Below, in pieces: positions 1 to 9,294 of a stretch of 64,000 nt of DNA. This stretch comes from Sandaracinaceae bacterium (GTDB lineage Bacteria; Myxococcota_A; Polyangia; Polyangiales; Houyiibacteriaceae). How positions within the stretch are numbered: the stretch's first letter is position 1; each line of letters begins with the position of its first letter. The notes under the pieces are model-generated. The model did no database searches and was not told the origin of the DNA. It saw nothing but the letters and a program-made list of their open reading frames with translations. Position numbers and translations under genes: made by a program. The stretch spans positions 124,001 through 188,000 of the forward strand of contig JACKEJ010000004.1 of NCBI GenBank assembly GCA_020633055.1. Reading direction: 5' to 3'.

Positions 1-1
1 C

Positions 2-286
2 GTCGTGTCCGAGGGGGTCATCGTGTCGGGCGCGGAGGTGCGGCGGTCGCTGCTGTCCACGCAGGCGCGCGTCAACTCGTACGCGTCGCTGCAGCAGGCC
101 GTCATCCTGCCCGAGGTCAACATCGGCCGGCACGCGCGCCTGAACAAGGTCATCGTCGACCGGGGCGTGAACATCCCCGAGGGCCTGGTGGTGGGCGAGG
201 ACCCGGTGTTGGACGCGCAGCGCTTCGAACGCACGCCAGGCGGGGTGTGCCTGATCAGCGCGGAGATGATCGCCGCGCTGGGCTGA
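2..286 (+). CDS. glgC: glucose-1-phosphate adenylyltransferase, C-terminal part (5' end outside window)
   Basis: This is the last ~94 residues of ADP-glucose pyrophosphorylase, which makes ADP-glucose for glycogen synthesis. The visible part is the left-handed beta-helix domain: VVSGAEVRRSLLS, the conserved VNSYASL stretch, and hexapeptide-type repeats (IGRHARLNKVIVDRGVNIPEG), followed by the usual GEDPVLDAQRF tail. The N-terminal nucleotidyltransferase domain lies upstream of the window, so the catalytic residues cannot be checked. The frame is open to the window edge. glgA follows at 2086, which supports the call as a glycogen locus, although a PHP-type hydrolase gene is inserted between the two. 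Confidence 0.9.
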   Translation, partial: VVSEGVIVSGAEVRRSLLSTQARVNSYASLQQAVILPEVNIGRHARLNKVIVDRGVNIPEGLVVGEDPVLDAQRFERTPGGVCLISAEMIAALG

Positions 287-443
287 GCCGCGCGGCCAGG
301 CCAGGCGCGGCGAGGCGAGGCGAGCTCGAGTCGGGACGGGGCGCAGCTCGTGCGAGCCCGGCGCGGCCGAGTCCTCGGAGCCAGGGTCATCCGAGCCGCG
401 AGCCCAGGTCATCAGACCGTCGCTCGACGGGCGTGGAGCGCGC

Positions 444-2039
444 ATGCACGATGGGGGCGTGCACACGACTCGCCTGCTCTCCCCCGTCGCGCTCGGGCTG
501 CTGCTCGCGCTCCCCCAGACCGCCCGCGCGGAGACCGTCTTGGACCTGGACGGGACGGCCCCCGACGGCGACGAGACGCACTTCTTCGTGACCTTCGAGG
601 TGCCCGCGGACATCGCCGAGATCGAGGTGCGCCACAGCTCGGTGGCGAGCGACAACATCCTCGACTTCGGCCTCGAGGACCCGAACGGCTTCCGTGGCTG
701 GGGCGGGGGCAACACCGAGCCCGCCGTGGTGGGGCTCGACCGCGCGTCGCGCAGCTACGTGCCGGGGCCCATCCCGGCGGGCACCTGGCGCGTGGTGGTG
801 GGCAAGGCGCAGGTGAACGTGCTGCCCGCGCAGTACACCCTGCAGGTCATCCTGCGCACCGCGGCGGAGACCACGCTCGCCGCGCAGCCCGAGCGCGCTC
901 CCTATGAAGACCCGGGCGCCCTCGCGGTGGGCCGGCGCTTCTACGCGGGGGACTTCCACGTGCACTCGCGCGAGAGCGGCGACGCGCACCCCACCCTCGA
1001 CGAGATCGCCACCGTGGCGCGCGCGAACGGGCTCGATTTCGTGGTCATCACCGACCACAACACACACACGGCCCTCGACTTCCTGAACGACGCGCAGGCG
1101 CGACACCCGGACCTGCTGTTCATCCCGGGCGTGGAGTTCACCACCTACGCCGGGCACGCCAACGCCATCGGCGCGACCACCTGGGTCAACCACCGCGTCG
1201 GCGTGGACACCACCATCGACGACGCGGCCGCGGCCTACCGAGCCCAGGGCGCGCTGTTCTCCATCAACCACCCCGCGCTCAGCCTGGGCGACCTGTGCAT
1301 CGGCTGCGCCTGGAACCACGATCTGCCGGACGAGGCCATCGACGGTATCGAGATCATGACCGGCGCGACCACCGTCGCCCAGATGGCGTTCCTTCGGCCC
1401 AGCGTCGCGCTGTGGGATGGGCTGTGCGCCCGCGGACGCCACGTGGCCGCGCTGGGGGGCAGTGACGACCACCGCGCCGGCGAGGGGACCGGCACGCTCG
1501 ATTCACCGATCGGGTCCCCCACGACCATGGTGGAGGCGGACGAGCTCTCCGTGGCCGCGATCCTCGAGGGCATCCGGCAGAGACGCACCGTGGTGCGCAT
1601 CACGGGCATGGCGGCCCCGATGGTCGAGCTCGGCGCGCGGGAAGGGCTGGTGGGTGACACCGTCACGGCGCGGCGCGCGCACCTCGAGGTGCGCGTCACG
1701 GGAGGCCAGGGCCGCACGCTCCAGCTGCTGAAGAACGGCGAGCCGCAAGGCGACGCCGTGGCGGTCGACGCCGACCCCTTCACGTTGTCGCTCGAGGTGC
1801 TGGCGCCTGCGGAAGGCGAGGACCGCTACCGCGCCGAGGTGGTGGAGTCCCGCCGGCAGGTCACGCTCACCAGCCACGTGTACGTGCGCGCCCCCGTCGG
1901 CGGAGGGGGCTGCAGCGTGGGTATGAACCAGAGCGAGCCAGCCCACGGCGCGCTGCGCTGGGCGGCGCTCGCGCTCGCTGCGGCCTTGGCGCTCCGCGTT
2001 CGCCGTCGCCGCACCGGAGCTCGAGGCCCGCACACGTAG
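444..2039 (+). CDS. secreted CehA/McbA-type PHP metallohydrolase with MYXO-CTERM-like anchor
   Basis: 531 residues. A signal peptide is visible at residues 1-29 (ending QTARA), followed by a ~110-residue beta-rich domain. A PHP-fold metallohydrolase domain comes next: DFHVHS near residue 170, ITDHNTH near 201, PGVEFTTYAGHAN near 230 and GGSDDHR near 340 supply the expected metal-binding His and Asp residues. PHP enzymes of this type hydrolyse phosphoesters or related bonds; the substrate here is unknown. The C-terminus is Gly-rich with a single Cys (GGGGCSVG), then a hydrophobic segment and an RVRRRR tail, the arrangement of MYXO-CTERM sorting signals, which suggests surface anchoring. A GTG six codons in (459) would give a shorter signal peptide. 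It sits between glgC and glgA, but nothing in it points to glycogen. Confidence 0.8.
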   Translation: MHDGGVHTTRLLSPVALGLLLALPQTARAETVLDLDGTAPDGDETHFFVTFEVPADIAEIEVRHSSVASDNILDFGLEDPNGFRGWGGGNTEPAVVGLDRASRSYVPGPIPAGTWRVVVGKAQVNVLPAQYTLQVILRTAAETTLAAQPERAPYEDPGALAVGRRFYAGDFHVHSRESGDAHPTLDEIATVARANGLDFVVITDHNTHTALDFLNDAQARHPDLLFIPGVEFTTYAGHANAIGATTWVNHRVGVDTTIDDAAAAYRAQGALFSINHPALSLGDLCIGCAWNHDLPDEAIDGIEIMTGATTVAQMAFLRPSVALWDGLCARGRHVAALGGSDDHRAGEGTGTLDSPIGSPTTMVEADELSVAAILEGIRQRRTVVRITGMAAPMVELGAREGLVGDTVTARRAHLEVRVTGGQGRTLQLLKNGEPQGDAVAVDADPFTLSLEVLAPAEGEDRYRAEVVESRRQVTLTSHVYVRAPVGGGGCSVGMNQSEPAHGALRWAALALAAALALRVRRRRTGARGPHT

Positions 2040-2085
2040 GGGCCTGCTGGCCTCTAGGCGGCGCCCGCGCTATCCGCCTCATGCC

Positions 2086-3546
2086 GTGCGCGTCCTCCAC
2101 GTCCTCTCGGAGCTCTATCCCCTGGTCAAGACGGGCGGCCTCGCCGACGTCGGCGGCGCGCTGACGCTGGCCCTGCTCGACCGAGGCGTCGCGGTCCACG
2201 TGCTGCTGCCGGGCTATCCGGCGGTGATGCGCGCCCTGGGCGCGAGCCGCGTGCTGTTCGAGGACCAGAACTTCTTCGGGGGTGGCCCCGCCCGCATCTT
2301 GTGCGGCGAGCTGGTCCCGCCGCACCTGCCCGCGTACGTGCTGGACTGTCCGGGGCTCTACCTGCGTGACGGGGGGCCCTACGCCGATCCGCAGGGGCGC
2401 GACTGGCCCGACAACCACCGACGCTTCGCGGCCCTGTCGTGGGCCGGGCGCATGCTGGCCGAGGGGCTCGACCGCGGCGACCGACCCGACGTGGTGCACA
2501 CCCACGACTGGCAGACGGGGCTGGTGCCGGCCTACCTGCACTTCTCGGACGTTCGCGGGCCGCGTCCCCGCACGGTGCACACCATCCACAACCTCGCGTA
2601 CAGCGGCAGCTTCGACGCCTCGCTGCTGCCCGAGCTGGCGCTGCCGAGCGAGGCCTACACGCTCGAAGGGGTGGAGTTCTACGGGCGTGTGTCGGTGATG
2701 AAGGCAGGCCTCGTGTACGCCGACCGCATCACGACGGTGAGTCGCACCTACGCGCAGGAGATCCAAGCGAGCGAGCACGGGTGTGGCTTCGAGGGCCTGC
2801 TCCGCGTACGCGCCGAGGTCCTCCAAGGCATCGTGAACGGCATCGACGAGCGCGAGTGGGACCCCGCCCGCGACCCGCACCTGCCGGCGAACTACGCGCG
2901 GGTCGACATGAGCGGCAAGGCCGCGTGCAAGGCCGCGCTCCAGCGGCGCATGGGGCTCACGGTGGACCCGGACGCGCCGCTGCTCGGCGTGGTCAGCCGC
3001 CTGGCCTGGCTGAAGGGCCTCGACCTGCTGCCGGAGGCCGTGCTGCCCGCGCTTGCACAAGGCGCCCAGCTGCTCGTGCTGGGCACGGGCGACCCCGAGC
3101 TCGAGGCCGCGTTCCGCGCGCTCGCCGCCGCCCACCCCGGACGCGTCGCGGTGCGCATCGGCTTCGACGAGTCGCTGGCGCACCTGATCGAGGCGGGTAG
3201 CGACGCGCTGTTGGTGCCTTCGCGGGTGGAGCCCTGCGGGCTGACGCAGCTGTACGCGCTGCGCTACGGGACGGTCCCGGTGGTGCGTCGTACGGGAGGC
3301 CTGGCGGACACGGTGACCGACGCGACACCTGCCGCGCTGGCGGACGGTACGGCCACGGGCGTGGTGTTCGACGAGGCGAGCGTGCCGGCCCTCACGCAGG
3401 CTCTCGCGCGCACCCTCGCGCTCTACGCCGACGCCGAGGCGTTCCAAGCGCTGCGCGAGAACGGGATGCAGCGCGCGCTGGGCTGGGACACCGTCGCGGT
3501 CGAGTACGAGGCGCTGTACCAGGCCCTCCTTCGGAGCCCGTCATGA
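2086..3546 (+). CDS. glgA: glycogen synthase (ADP-glucose), GT5 family
   Basis: 486 residues, the usual length for GlgA. It transfers glucose from ADP-glucose to the non-reducing end of glycogen in the cytoplasm. The N-terminal KTGGLADVGG motif (residues 15-24) binds ADP-glucose. HTHDWQTGL (about 138) and HTIHNLAY are typical of the first Rossmann lobe; SRVEPCGLTQLYALRYG (about 377) and RRTGGLADTV (about 400) are the conserved catalytic-lobe signatures. The GTG at 2086 is the start because it gives the canonical RVLHVLSELYPLVKTGG N-terminus; the ATG at 2081 is in another frame. Its stop overlaps the start of the molybdoenzyme gene by four bases (ATGA), so the two are probably co-translated. 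Confidence 0.95.
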   Translation: MRVLHVLSELYPLVKTGGLADVGGALTLALLDRGVAVHVLLPGYPAVMRALGASRVLFEDQNFFGGGPARILCGELVPPHLPAYVLDCPGLYLRDGGPYADPQGRDWPDNHRRFAALSWAGRMLAEGLDRGDRPDVVHTHDWQTGLVPAYLHFSDVRGPRPRTVHTIHNLAYSGSFDASLLPELALPSEAYTLEGVEFYGRVSVMKAGLVYADRITTVSRTYAQEIQASEHGCGFEGLLRVRAEVLQGIVNGIDEREWDPARDPHLPANYARVDMSGKAACKAALQRRMGLTVDPDAPLLGVVSRLAWLKGLDLLPEAVLPALAQGAQLLVLGTGDPELEAAFRALAAAHPGRVAVRIGFDESLAHLIEAGSDALLVPSRVEPCGLTQLYALRYGTVPVVRRTGGLADTVTDATPAALADGTATGVVFDEASVPALTQALARTLALYADAEAFQALRENGMQRALGWDTVAVEYEALYQALLRSPS

Positions 3547-5645
3547 CCACCCCCATCCCGACCTTCTGCCGTGTCTGCGAACCCTCGTGCGGTCTGCGCG
3601 CCGAGGTCGTGGACGGACGCGTGGAGCGCCTCCTGCCGGACGCCTCGCACCCCGTCTCCGCGGGCTTCGCGTGCCAGAAGGGCATGAACTACGTCGGGAT
3701 CCACCGCGACCCCGACCGCCTGGACACGCCACTGCGACGCGCGCCCGATGGGTCCTTCGAGGCGACCACGTGGGACGCGGCCATTGCCGACATCGCGGGC
3801 ACCCTCGCGCGCATCCGCGACGAGCACGGCAGCGACGCCATCGCGGGCTACATCGGCAACCCGACGGCTTTCAACGCGCTCGCCTCGCAGGCCATCACGG
3901 AGTTCTTCGGGGGGCTCGGGACCCGCAGCGTGTTCAGCTCGGGCACGCAGGACTGCTCCAACAAGTTCGCGGGGGCCGAGGCCGTCTTCGGCACCAGCAC
4001 CCTGCACCCGCTGCCGGACATCGCGCGCACCGACTGCCTGCTCGTCTTCGGAGAGAACCCGCGCGTCTCGCACATGAGCTTCATCTCCATCGCGGACCCC
4101 ATGGCCAAGCTCCGCGCGGCCTGCGAGCGCGGCGCGCGCGTGGTGTACATCAACCCGCGGCACATCGAGTCGGCCAGCCCGACCTCGGGCGAGGTGCTGC
4201 AGATCCTCCCGGACACCGACCTCTACCTGATGGCCGCGCTGCTGCACGAGATCGACGCGCAGGGCGGGTTCCGTGAGGGCGTCATCGCGGCGCACGGCAA
4301 GCACATCGAGGGCCTGCGCGCGTTCATCGCGCCCTACTCCGCTGCCGCCGTGGCCGACGTCGTGGGCGTGCCCGCCGAGACCATCCGCGAGCTGGCACAC
4401 GCCTTCAGCTCGGCCGAACGCGCCGCGGTGCACATGTCCACCGGGGTGAACATGGGGCGGCAGGGCACGCTCTGTTACTGGCTGCTGCAGATGCTCAGCT
4501 TCGTCACGGGCAACCTCGACGCGCCAGGCGGCAACTTCTACGGCGAGGGCTTCTACCCGGCCGCGAAGGCTGGACGCGTGCAGCAGGAGCAGCCGTTCTT
4601 CGACTCGCCGTTCGGAGAGCTGCGCCACGTGCGCGGCGCCCTGCCCGGCAACTTGTTCCCCGACATGGTGCTGGACGCGGAGCGCCCGCTGCGCGCGCTG
4701 ATCGTCCTGGCCGGGAACCCCGTGCTCAGCGCGGGTGGTGAGCCGCGTTGGCGTGAAGCCCTGTCTCAGCTGGAGCTGCTGGTGGTGATCGACCTGGTGC
4801 GCAACGCGACCGGCGAGCACGCGCACTACCTGCTGCCGTCCACCGACATGCTGGAGCGCGCGGACATCAACATCTGCGGCCTGGGCATGCAGTACGAGCC
4901 CTACGTGCAGTACACACCCGCCGTGGTACCCCCTGCGGGTGAGCGCCGTGAGGAGTGGTGGATCCTCGCGCGCCTCCAGCACGCCATGGGGATGCCATCC
5001 CTGCTCGACGCCGAGCCGCCCGCGCCGTTCGCGCGCCTCGACCGCATGCTCGCGCGCAGCGGGCTCTCCATCGCCGAGCTCGCCGCGCGGCCCGACGGAG
5101 TGGCCGTGCTGCCGCCCCCAGCGCAGGGGCGCTTCTACACGGAGCTCGTGCAGACCCCCGACCGGCGCGTCGACTGCTGCCCACCGCTCTTCGCCGAGGC
5201 CCTCTCGCAGGCGCGCGCGATCTTCGACGAGCTGCGGGCGGCGCCACCTCGCTTTCGTCTCATCAACTTGCGCACGCCGTTCATGCAGAACAGCTGGTAC
5301 CACAACATCCCGAAGCTCAAGCGCGGCCGGCACGCGCACAACCCGCTGCACTTGAGCCCCGAAGACATGGCGGCGCTGGGGCTCGCCGAAGGAGACCCCG
5401 TGCATGTAGAGAGCGCCCACGGTCGGCTGCTGGCTTCGGCGCACGGGGACCGCAGCCTGCGGCCCGGCGTAGTGGCCATGACGCACGGCTGGGGCAACGC
5501 CGGGAGCACTGGACTACGCGTGGCGCGCGCGCACCCCGGGGTGAACGTCAACGCGCTCTTGCCGACGGGGCCGGGCAGCTACGAGAAGCTGAGCAACCAG
5601 GCGTTCATGACGGGCGTGCCCGTGTCGGTTTCGGCAGCGAACTGA
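3543..5645 (+). CDS. molybdopterin oxidoreductase, DMSO-reductase superfamily, cytoplasmic
   Basis: 700 residues. The N-terminal [4Fe-4S] motif is C9-x2-C12-x3-C16 with the fourth Cys at 44 (FACQKG), as in formate dehydrogenase and nitrate reductase catalytic subunits. The bis-MGD-binding body follows: NPRHIESA near residue 200, GVNMGRQGTL near 300, LAGNPVLSAGGEPRW near 390. The C-terminal cap contains NSWYHNIPKL and VVAMTHGWGN. There is no twin-arginine signal, so the enzyme is cytoplasmic; no iron-sulfur or membrane partner subunit is adjacent. The residue at the Mo-ligand region lies in GTQDCSNKFAG (about 140). The substrate cannot be deduced. It overlaps glgA by ATGA and converges with a TetR regulator at 5722. 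A second enzyme of the same superfamily lies at 56538. Confidence 0.85.
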   Translation: MTTPIPTFCRVCEPSCGLRAEVVDGRVERLLPDASHPVSAGFACQKGMNYVGIHRDPDRLDTPLRRAPDGSFEATTWDAAIADIAGTLARIRDEHGSDAIAGYIGNPTAFNALASQAITEFFGGLGTRSVFSSGTQDCSNKFAGAEAVFGTSTLHPLPDIARTDCLLVFGENPRVSHMSFISIADPMAKLRAACERGARVVYINPRHIESASPTSGEVLQILPDTDLYLMAALLHEIDAQGGFREGVIAAHGKHIEGLRAFIAPYSAAAVADVVGVPAETIRELAHAFSSAERAAVHMSTGVNMGRQGTLCYWLLQMLSFVTGNLDAPGGNFYGEGFYPAAKAGRVQQEQPFFDSPFGELRHVRGALPGNLFPDMVLDAERPLRALIVLAGNPVLSAGGEPRWREALSQLELLVVIDLVRNATGEHAHYLLPSTDMLERADINICGLGMQYEPYVQYTPAVVPPAGERREEWWILARLQHAMGMPSLLDAEPPAPFARLDRMLARSGLSIAELAARPDGVAVLPPPAQGRFYTELVQTPDRRVDCCPPLFAEALSQARAIFDELRAAPPRFRLINLRTPFMQNSWYHNIPKLKRGRHAHNPLHLSPEDMAALGLAEGDPVHVESAHGRLLASAHGDRSLRPGVVAMTHGWGNAGSTGLRVARAHPGVNVNALLPTGPGSYEKLSNQAFMTGVPVSVSAAN

Positions 5646-5721
5646 ACGTTCGGCGCGGGCGCAACCATGCGTGGAAGGCCCGCGGTGACGACTGGCGCCC
5701 TGACGTACGGCGGGGTCGAGA

Positions 5722-6369
5722 TCAGGCGGGCGGCGCGTCCCAGAGCACCATCGGGACCAGGTGCCGGCGCGCGAAGGCGCGGGCCTCCTCGTCATCCTCG
5801 ACGGGCAGCGACGTGCGCGGCGTGAGCAGCATGGACAGCGACATGCGCGCGAAGATCTCCGCGACCGGGTCCAGGTTGACGTCGGGCAGGCCCATCTCGG
5901 CGCGCCCCTCGCGCAGCTTGTTGGCAACGTAGGTGCGCGCGAACGCCAGGCCCAAGCTGGCCTTGACGGTGAGCAGCGGCAGGATGGTCTCGGGCTCGGT
6001 GCGCAGCAGCGCCAGCAGCAGCGGGTGCGAGCGCACCTCCTGCATGGCGGCCACGAAGGACTCCGCCATGCGGTCCTCTACCTTGGCCGGCTGCGACGTG
6101 CGCTCGTCCACGCGGGCCACCGCGCGCTGCGTCTCACGCAGCAGCAGCGTCTGCACCAGGCGGTCCTTGTTCTCGAAGCGCCGGTAGATGGTCACGCGCC
6201 CCACGCCCGCGCGCTTGGCGATGTCGTCCATCGAGCTACGACGGATGCCGAGCAGGCGAAACTGCTCGTACGCGGCGTCCAAGATCTTCTCGGCCAGTGG
6301 GTCGGGGCCGTCCTCGGGGGTGCTCCCGCCGAACAGCATCGCCAAGGGGGCCAGCGGGGCTGGGGTCAT
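5722..6369 (-). CDS. TetR/AcrR-family transcriptional regulator
   Basis: 215 residues. The N-terminal helix-turn-helix occupies about residues 25-72 (ILDAAYEQF, SSMDDIAKRAGVGRVTIYRRFENKD), matching the TetR pattern; the rest is an all-helical ligand-binding domain of unknown specificity. It lies 85 bases downstream of the tonB gene on the same strand and could be the last gene of the TonB-receptor operon, or have its own promoter in that gap. Its 3' end faces the molybdopterin oxidoreductase (convergent, 76-base gap), so control of that enzyme is possible but not shown. Confidence 0.88.
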   Translation of the reverse strand: MTPAPLAPLAMLFGGSTPEDGPDPLAEKILDAAYEQFRLLGIRRSSMDDIAKRAGVGRVTIYRRFENKDRLVQTLLLRETQRAVARVDERTSQPAKVEDRMAESFVAAMQEVRSHPLLLALLRTEPETILPLLTVKASLGLAFARTYVANKLREGRAEMGLPDVNLDPVAEIFARMSLSMLLTPRTSLPVEDDEEARAFARRHLVPMVLWDAPPA

Positions 6370-6454
6370 GCTCCTGCCTCGATACCACGCGCGGCCCTGC
6401 TGTCAAAACTCGTGACGCGCAGGAGCGTGGCGTAGAGCGTGGGTCCGAAGCGGT

Positions 6455-7318
6455 TCAACGCTCGAAGTGCACGCGGACGAGGGCGGTCGCGCGGACTGGC
6501 TGACCAGCGCCGTCGCGCGCGGGGTGGAAGCGCTCGCGGCGGGCGCAGGCGGCCGCGGCGGGGCCGAAGCCGAAGCCGGGGTCGCGGGCCGTGGCGCGCT
6601 CGACGGCCCCGTCCGCGCCGACCTGAACGCGCACCGTGACGTTCTGCTGGTAGAGGTCGGCCGCGATGGCGGCGCCCGGCCAGGGGCAGCTCCAGTCGCT
6701 GTTCACGGCGCGCGGCGCCTGCGCCGGCTGGGCGTTCACGGCAGCGCCGCCCGTCCCCGTGGCGCCCGCAGGACCGCTGCCCGCGCCCGTGCCCCCCGCG
6801 ACACCGCTGCCTGCGTGGCCACGACCGAGAGCCCCGGAGACCGCGCCCACCACCGCGCGGCTGGACGCCATGGCGTACGACGTCGCGCCCTGGAACGCGC
6901 CCGCGAGGCTGGTGAAGTCGGCGGGCTCGGTAGGCGCGCTGGGTGCCGGCGTGGGCTGTGGCGCGGGGCTCGGCGAAGGGGCCGCCGCGCGCGCCGTCGC
7001 GATCCGCGGGGCAGCGGCCGGCGCGTCTGGCTCGGGCTCGGGGGCTGCCGGCTCGGGCAGCGTCTCGAGTGGGATGACCACGGCGGCCGGGTCCAACTCG
7101 GCCCGCAGCCGAGGCCCGTGGGAGAAGCCGCAGGGCAGGCCGCTCGTGGCCAGGAACGCGAGGCCGTGCAGCCCCAGCGCCAGCCCGAGCGCGACAGCGG
7201 TGCGCGCGGCCGACGACCACGGGCGCACGCCCCCCACACGCTGTGCAGGCTCCGCCCGTCCGACCGGGGTGGTCCCGACGGGGGTGTCGTGTGTCAGCGC
7301 TGCGTGCGTCGAGGTCAT
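6455..7318 (-). CDS. tonB: energy transducer TonB
   Basis: 287 residues from the ATG at 7318, which overlaps the stop of the preceding lipoprotein gene (ATGA); a reading from an upstream start at 7354 would only add an unlikely Arg-rich extension. A transmembrane segment lies at residues 39-59, followed by a Pro/Ala/Glu-rich periplasmic spanner (about 80-125) and a C-terminal TonB-like domain (VQVGADGAVERATARDPGFG, RERFHPARDGAGQPV). TonB couples the inner-membrane proton-motive force to outer-membrane receptors. Its place at the end of an operon that begins with a TonB-dependent receptor suggests it serves that receptor. The spanner is short and the C-terminal domain contains one Cys in AAACARRERFHP. 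No exbB or exbD is present in the window. Confidence 0.85.
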   Translation of the reverse strand: MTSTHAALTHDTPVGTTPVGRAEPAQRVGGVRPWSSAARTAVALGLALGLHGLAFLATSGLPCGFSHGPRLRAELDPAAVVIPLETLPEPAAPEPEPDAPAAAPRIATARAAAPSPSPAPQPTPAPSAPTEPADFTSLAGAFQGATSYAMASSRAVVGAVSGALGRGHAGSGVAGGTGAGSGPAGATGTGGAAVNAQPAQAPRAVNSDWSCPWPGAAIAADLYQQNVTVRVQVGADGAVERATARDPGFGFGPAAAACARRERFHPARDGAGQPVRATALVRVHFER

Positions 7319-8361
7319 CCGTCGTGCGTGTGGCCCACCCCGTCGACGGGGCACTCGCCCTCGCCCTGGAAGTGGCCCTGGGTCTTCAGCTGGGCGCGGA
7401 AGTACGTGTACATAGACATAGTGTCCAGCGGCGTGATGGGCGAGCCGCCGAGCTGGAAGCGTTCGTCGATCTCCGGTAGCTGGGCCGGCATGATGGCCTG
7501 AAGCTCCGCTGCCGTGACCGTTCCGTCAAGATCGAGGTCACAGTCGGCGAGCCACTGCGCGAGCCGCGTGACCCCGCCCTCGGACCCCTCGGGGAAGCCG
7601 TTGAAGAAGATGTGGTCGCCGTGCAGCGTCATCGCCACCGTCGTCGTGCCGTTGGCCGTCACCGCGAAGCCCGGCACCTCGTCCACCTTGCAGGGGCCGT
7701 AGTGGGTGTCCGCGTTGGCGCCCACCACGAAGCTCACGGCGGGGGCGTCGTAGCAGGGGTTGCCGCCCGACAGGTTGCCGTTGGGCGTGGCCGCGCCGGG
7801 CGTCGCGAGGGCTGCGGGCGGGCACGACTGGCCGGACGCGCTCTCGAGCGTGCCCTCGATGAGGTACGTCCAGTCGTTGGCCACCATCTCGTCGAAGTCC
7901 GCCTGGCTCACCGACGCGTGGCGCTGGGCACCCTCGGCGGCGCTCTCGGTCGCGTAGTTGAACTCCCAGCGGCCTGCGCGCAGGTCGTCCAGCTGCCACA
8001 GGGCGAGGCCCGCGGCGGGCACCTGCACCAGGTCCACCGCGAACGAGTCGGGGGCCTCGGCGTCGACGGACGCGTTGGACGAGCGGTGCAGGTCGAGCGC
8101 GCCGACCACGGCGATGTAGCGGCTGAACGAGACCGACCACCCATCGCGGATGTTCTCCGGCCCCTGCCCGGCCTCGATGCCGTCCGTGATGACGTCCTCG
8201 GCCTCGATCAGCGCCGTGAGCGAGCCCGTGCCGGTCTCACCGCCGCAGCCCAGCGTGAGCAGGCCCGCGCACGCACAGGTGCAGGTGCAAAGCAGGCCAG
8301 CGCGAGCGTGGGGGCGAGAGGGGGACGCGGGGTTCCGGGGGCGTTCGAAGGTCTGTGTCAT
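7315..8361 (-). CDS. predicted lipoprotein with EF-hand-like loop, TonB-receptor operon
   Basis: 348 residues; family not recognised. An unusual Cys-rich signal peptide (LLCTCTCACAGLLTLGC) ends in a lipobox with Cys39. The mature protein is rich in Asp/Glu; a loop near residue 272 (DLDLDGTVTAAEL) has the spacing of a calcium-binding EF-hand or dockerin-like site. Several Cys residues in the middle (QSCPPA, GNPCYD, YGPCKV) may form disulfides. The tail GVGHTHDG is His-containing. It is the third gene of the receptor operon, 45 bases after the preceding lipoprotein gene and overlapping tonB by four bases. A surface or periplasmic partner of the receptor is the natural inference; the transported substrate is unknown. 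Confidence 0.75.
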   Translation of the reverse strand: MTQTFERPRNPASPSRPHARAGLLCTCTCACAGLLTLGCGGETGTGSLTALIEAEDVITDGIEAGQGPENIRDGWSVSFSRYIAVVGALDLHRSSNASVDAEAPDSFAVDLVQVPAAGLALWQLDDLRAGRWEFNYATESAAEGAQRHASVSQADFDEMVANDWTYLIEGTLESASGQSCPPAALATPGAATPNGNLSGGNPCYDAPAVSFVVGANADTHYGPCKVDEVPGFAVTANGTTTVAMTLHGDHIFFNGFPEGSEGGVTRLAQWLADCDLDLDGTVTAAELQAIMPAQLPEIDERFQLGGSPITPLDTMSMYTYFRAQLKTQGHFQGEGECPVDGVGHTHDG

Positions 8362-8406
8362 GGGGTTCTCGTGGAGGTCCTAGAGGCGCACCAGCTGTGG
8401 CCAGCC

Positions 8407-9294
8407 TCAGTCGTTCTCGATGAAGGTGAACGTAGGGCGCTGCCCCGCGACCAGGGCGTTGCGCAGCGCGCGGAAGGGCTCGCTGCCGGGCGCGAGCTCC
8501 ACCTGGTCCACGCAGCCCGCGCCGGGCGCGCACACCTGGCCGAGCGCGCCGCAGTCGCGGCTCGTGTTCGTGCCGGCGTCGCAGGTCCACTCCACGACCC
8601 CGTCGCAGCGCAGCGCGGTCTCGTCCGGCGCGCAGGTCTCGAAGGTCACGAGCGAGCGGAGGTCCACGCCTGCCAGCCACGCGGCCGGATCGAAGCGCAC
8701 CTGCAGCGCGCGCTCCGCGCCGTCGACGTCCTCGCGGAACACGTCGCTGCTGCTCTTGCGCACCACGGGCACGCCCAGCTCGGTGGCGTCGGTCTGCTGC
8801 ACGGGCACGCGCGCGACGAAGGGCACGGTGATGCCGCTCACCTCGGCGCTGCCCTCGAGCACCAGCGAGGCCCCGTCGAGGGCCTCGGCGGCGTCCAGCA
8901 CGAAGGGCTCGTCGCGCGTGAGCTGGGCGCTGATGCCCAGGTCGAACATCCACGACTGCACCACGCCCGACACCCCGTAGAGCGTGCCGGCCTCCTGGGC
9001 GGTCGGGTCGAGCGCGTCCACCACCACCGTGTCGAGCCACTCGAGGCGCGCGGTCTCGCACAGCTCGCCAGCCTGAGCACCTGCGCAGAGGTAGAGCGGA
9101 CCGAAAGCCAGATCCGCCCGGGTGAGCGTCACGGGCACCGCGCCCAGCGCCATGCGGGGACCGGCGGATGCCGTGCCTTGCACCTCGAGCGGCACCTGCA
9201 CACGCGTCTGGCTGCTCTCGGCGCAGCCCAACACGAGCAGCACGCAGAAAGGCGCGAGGGCCGTGAGCACACGGGTGAGCGTGGACGAGCTCAC
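8407..9294 (-). CDS. predicted lipoprotein, TonB-receptor operon
   Basis: 295 residues from a GTG at 9294 that overlaps the stop codon of the receptor gene (GTGA); the open frame extends further upstream, but that part only shadows the receptor. A signal peptide (TALAPFCVLLVLGC) ends in a lipobox with Cys24. The body is beta-rich without a family I can name and has a Cys pattern near the C-terminus (FETCAPDE, LRCDGVVEWTCDAG, RDCGALGQVCAPGAGC) like the disulfide-rich Cys patches of myxobacterial surface proteins. Coupling to the receptor gene suggests a receptor-associated outer-membrane lipoprotein. No function is assigned. Confidence 0.75.
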   Translation of the reverse strand: MSSSTLTRVLTALAPFCVLLVLGCAESSQTRVQVPLEVQGTASAGPRMALGAVPVTLTRADLAFGPLYLCAGAQAGELCETARLEWLDTVVVDALDPTAQEAGTLYGVSGVVQSWMFDLGISAQLTRDEPFVLDAAEALDGASLVLEGSAEVSGITVPFVARVPVQQTDATELGVPVVRKSSSDVFREDVDGAERALQVRFDPAAWLAGVDLRSLVTFETCAPDETALRCDGVVEWTCDAGTNTSRDCGALGQVCAPGAGCVDQVELAPGSEPFRALRNALVAGQRPTFTFIEND

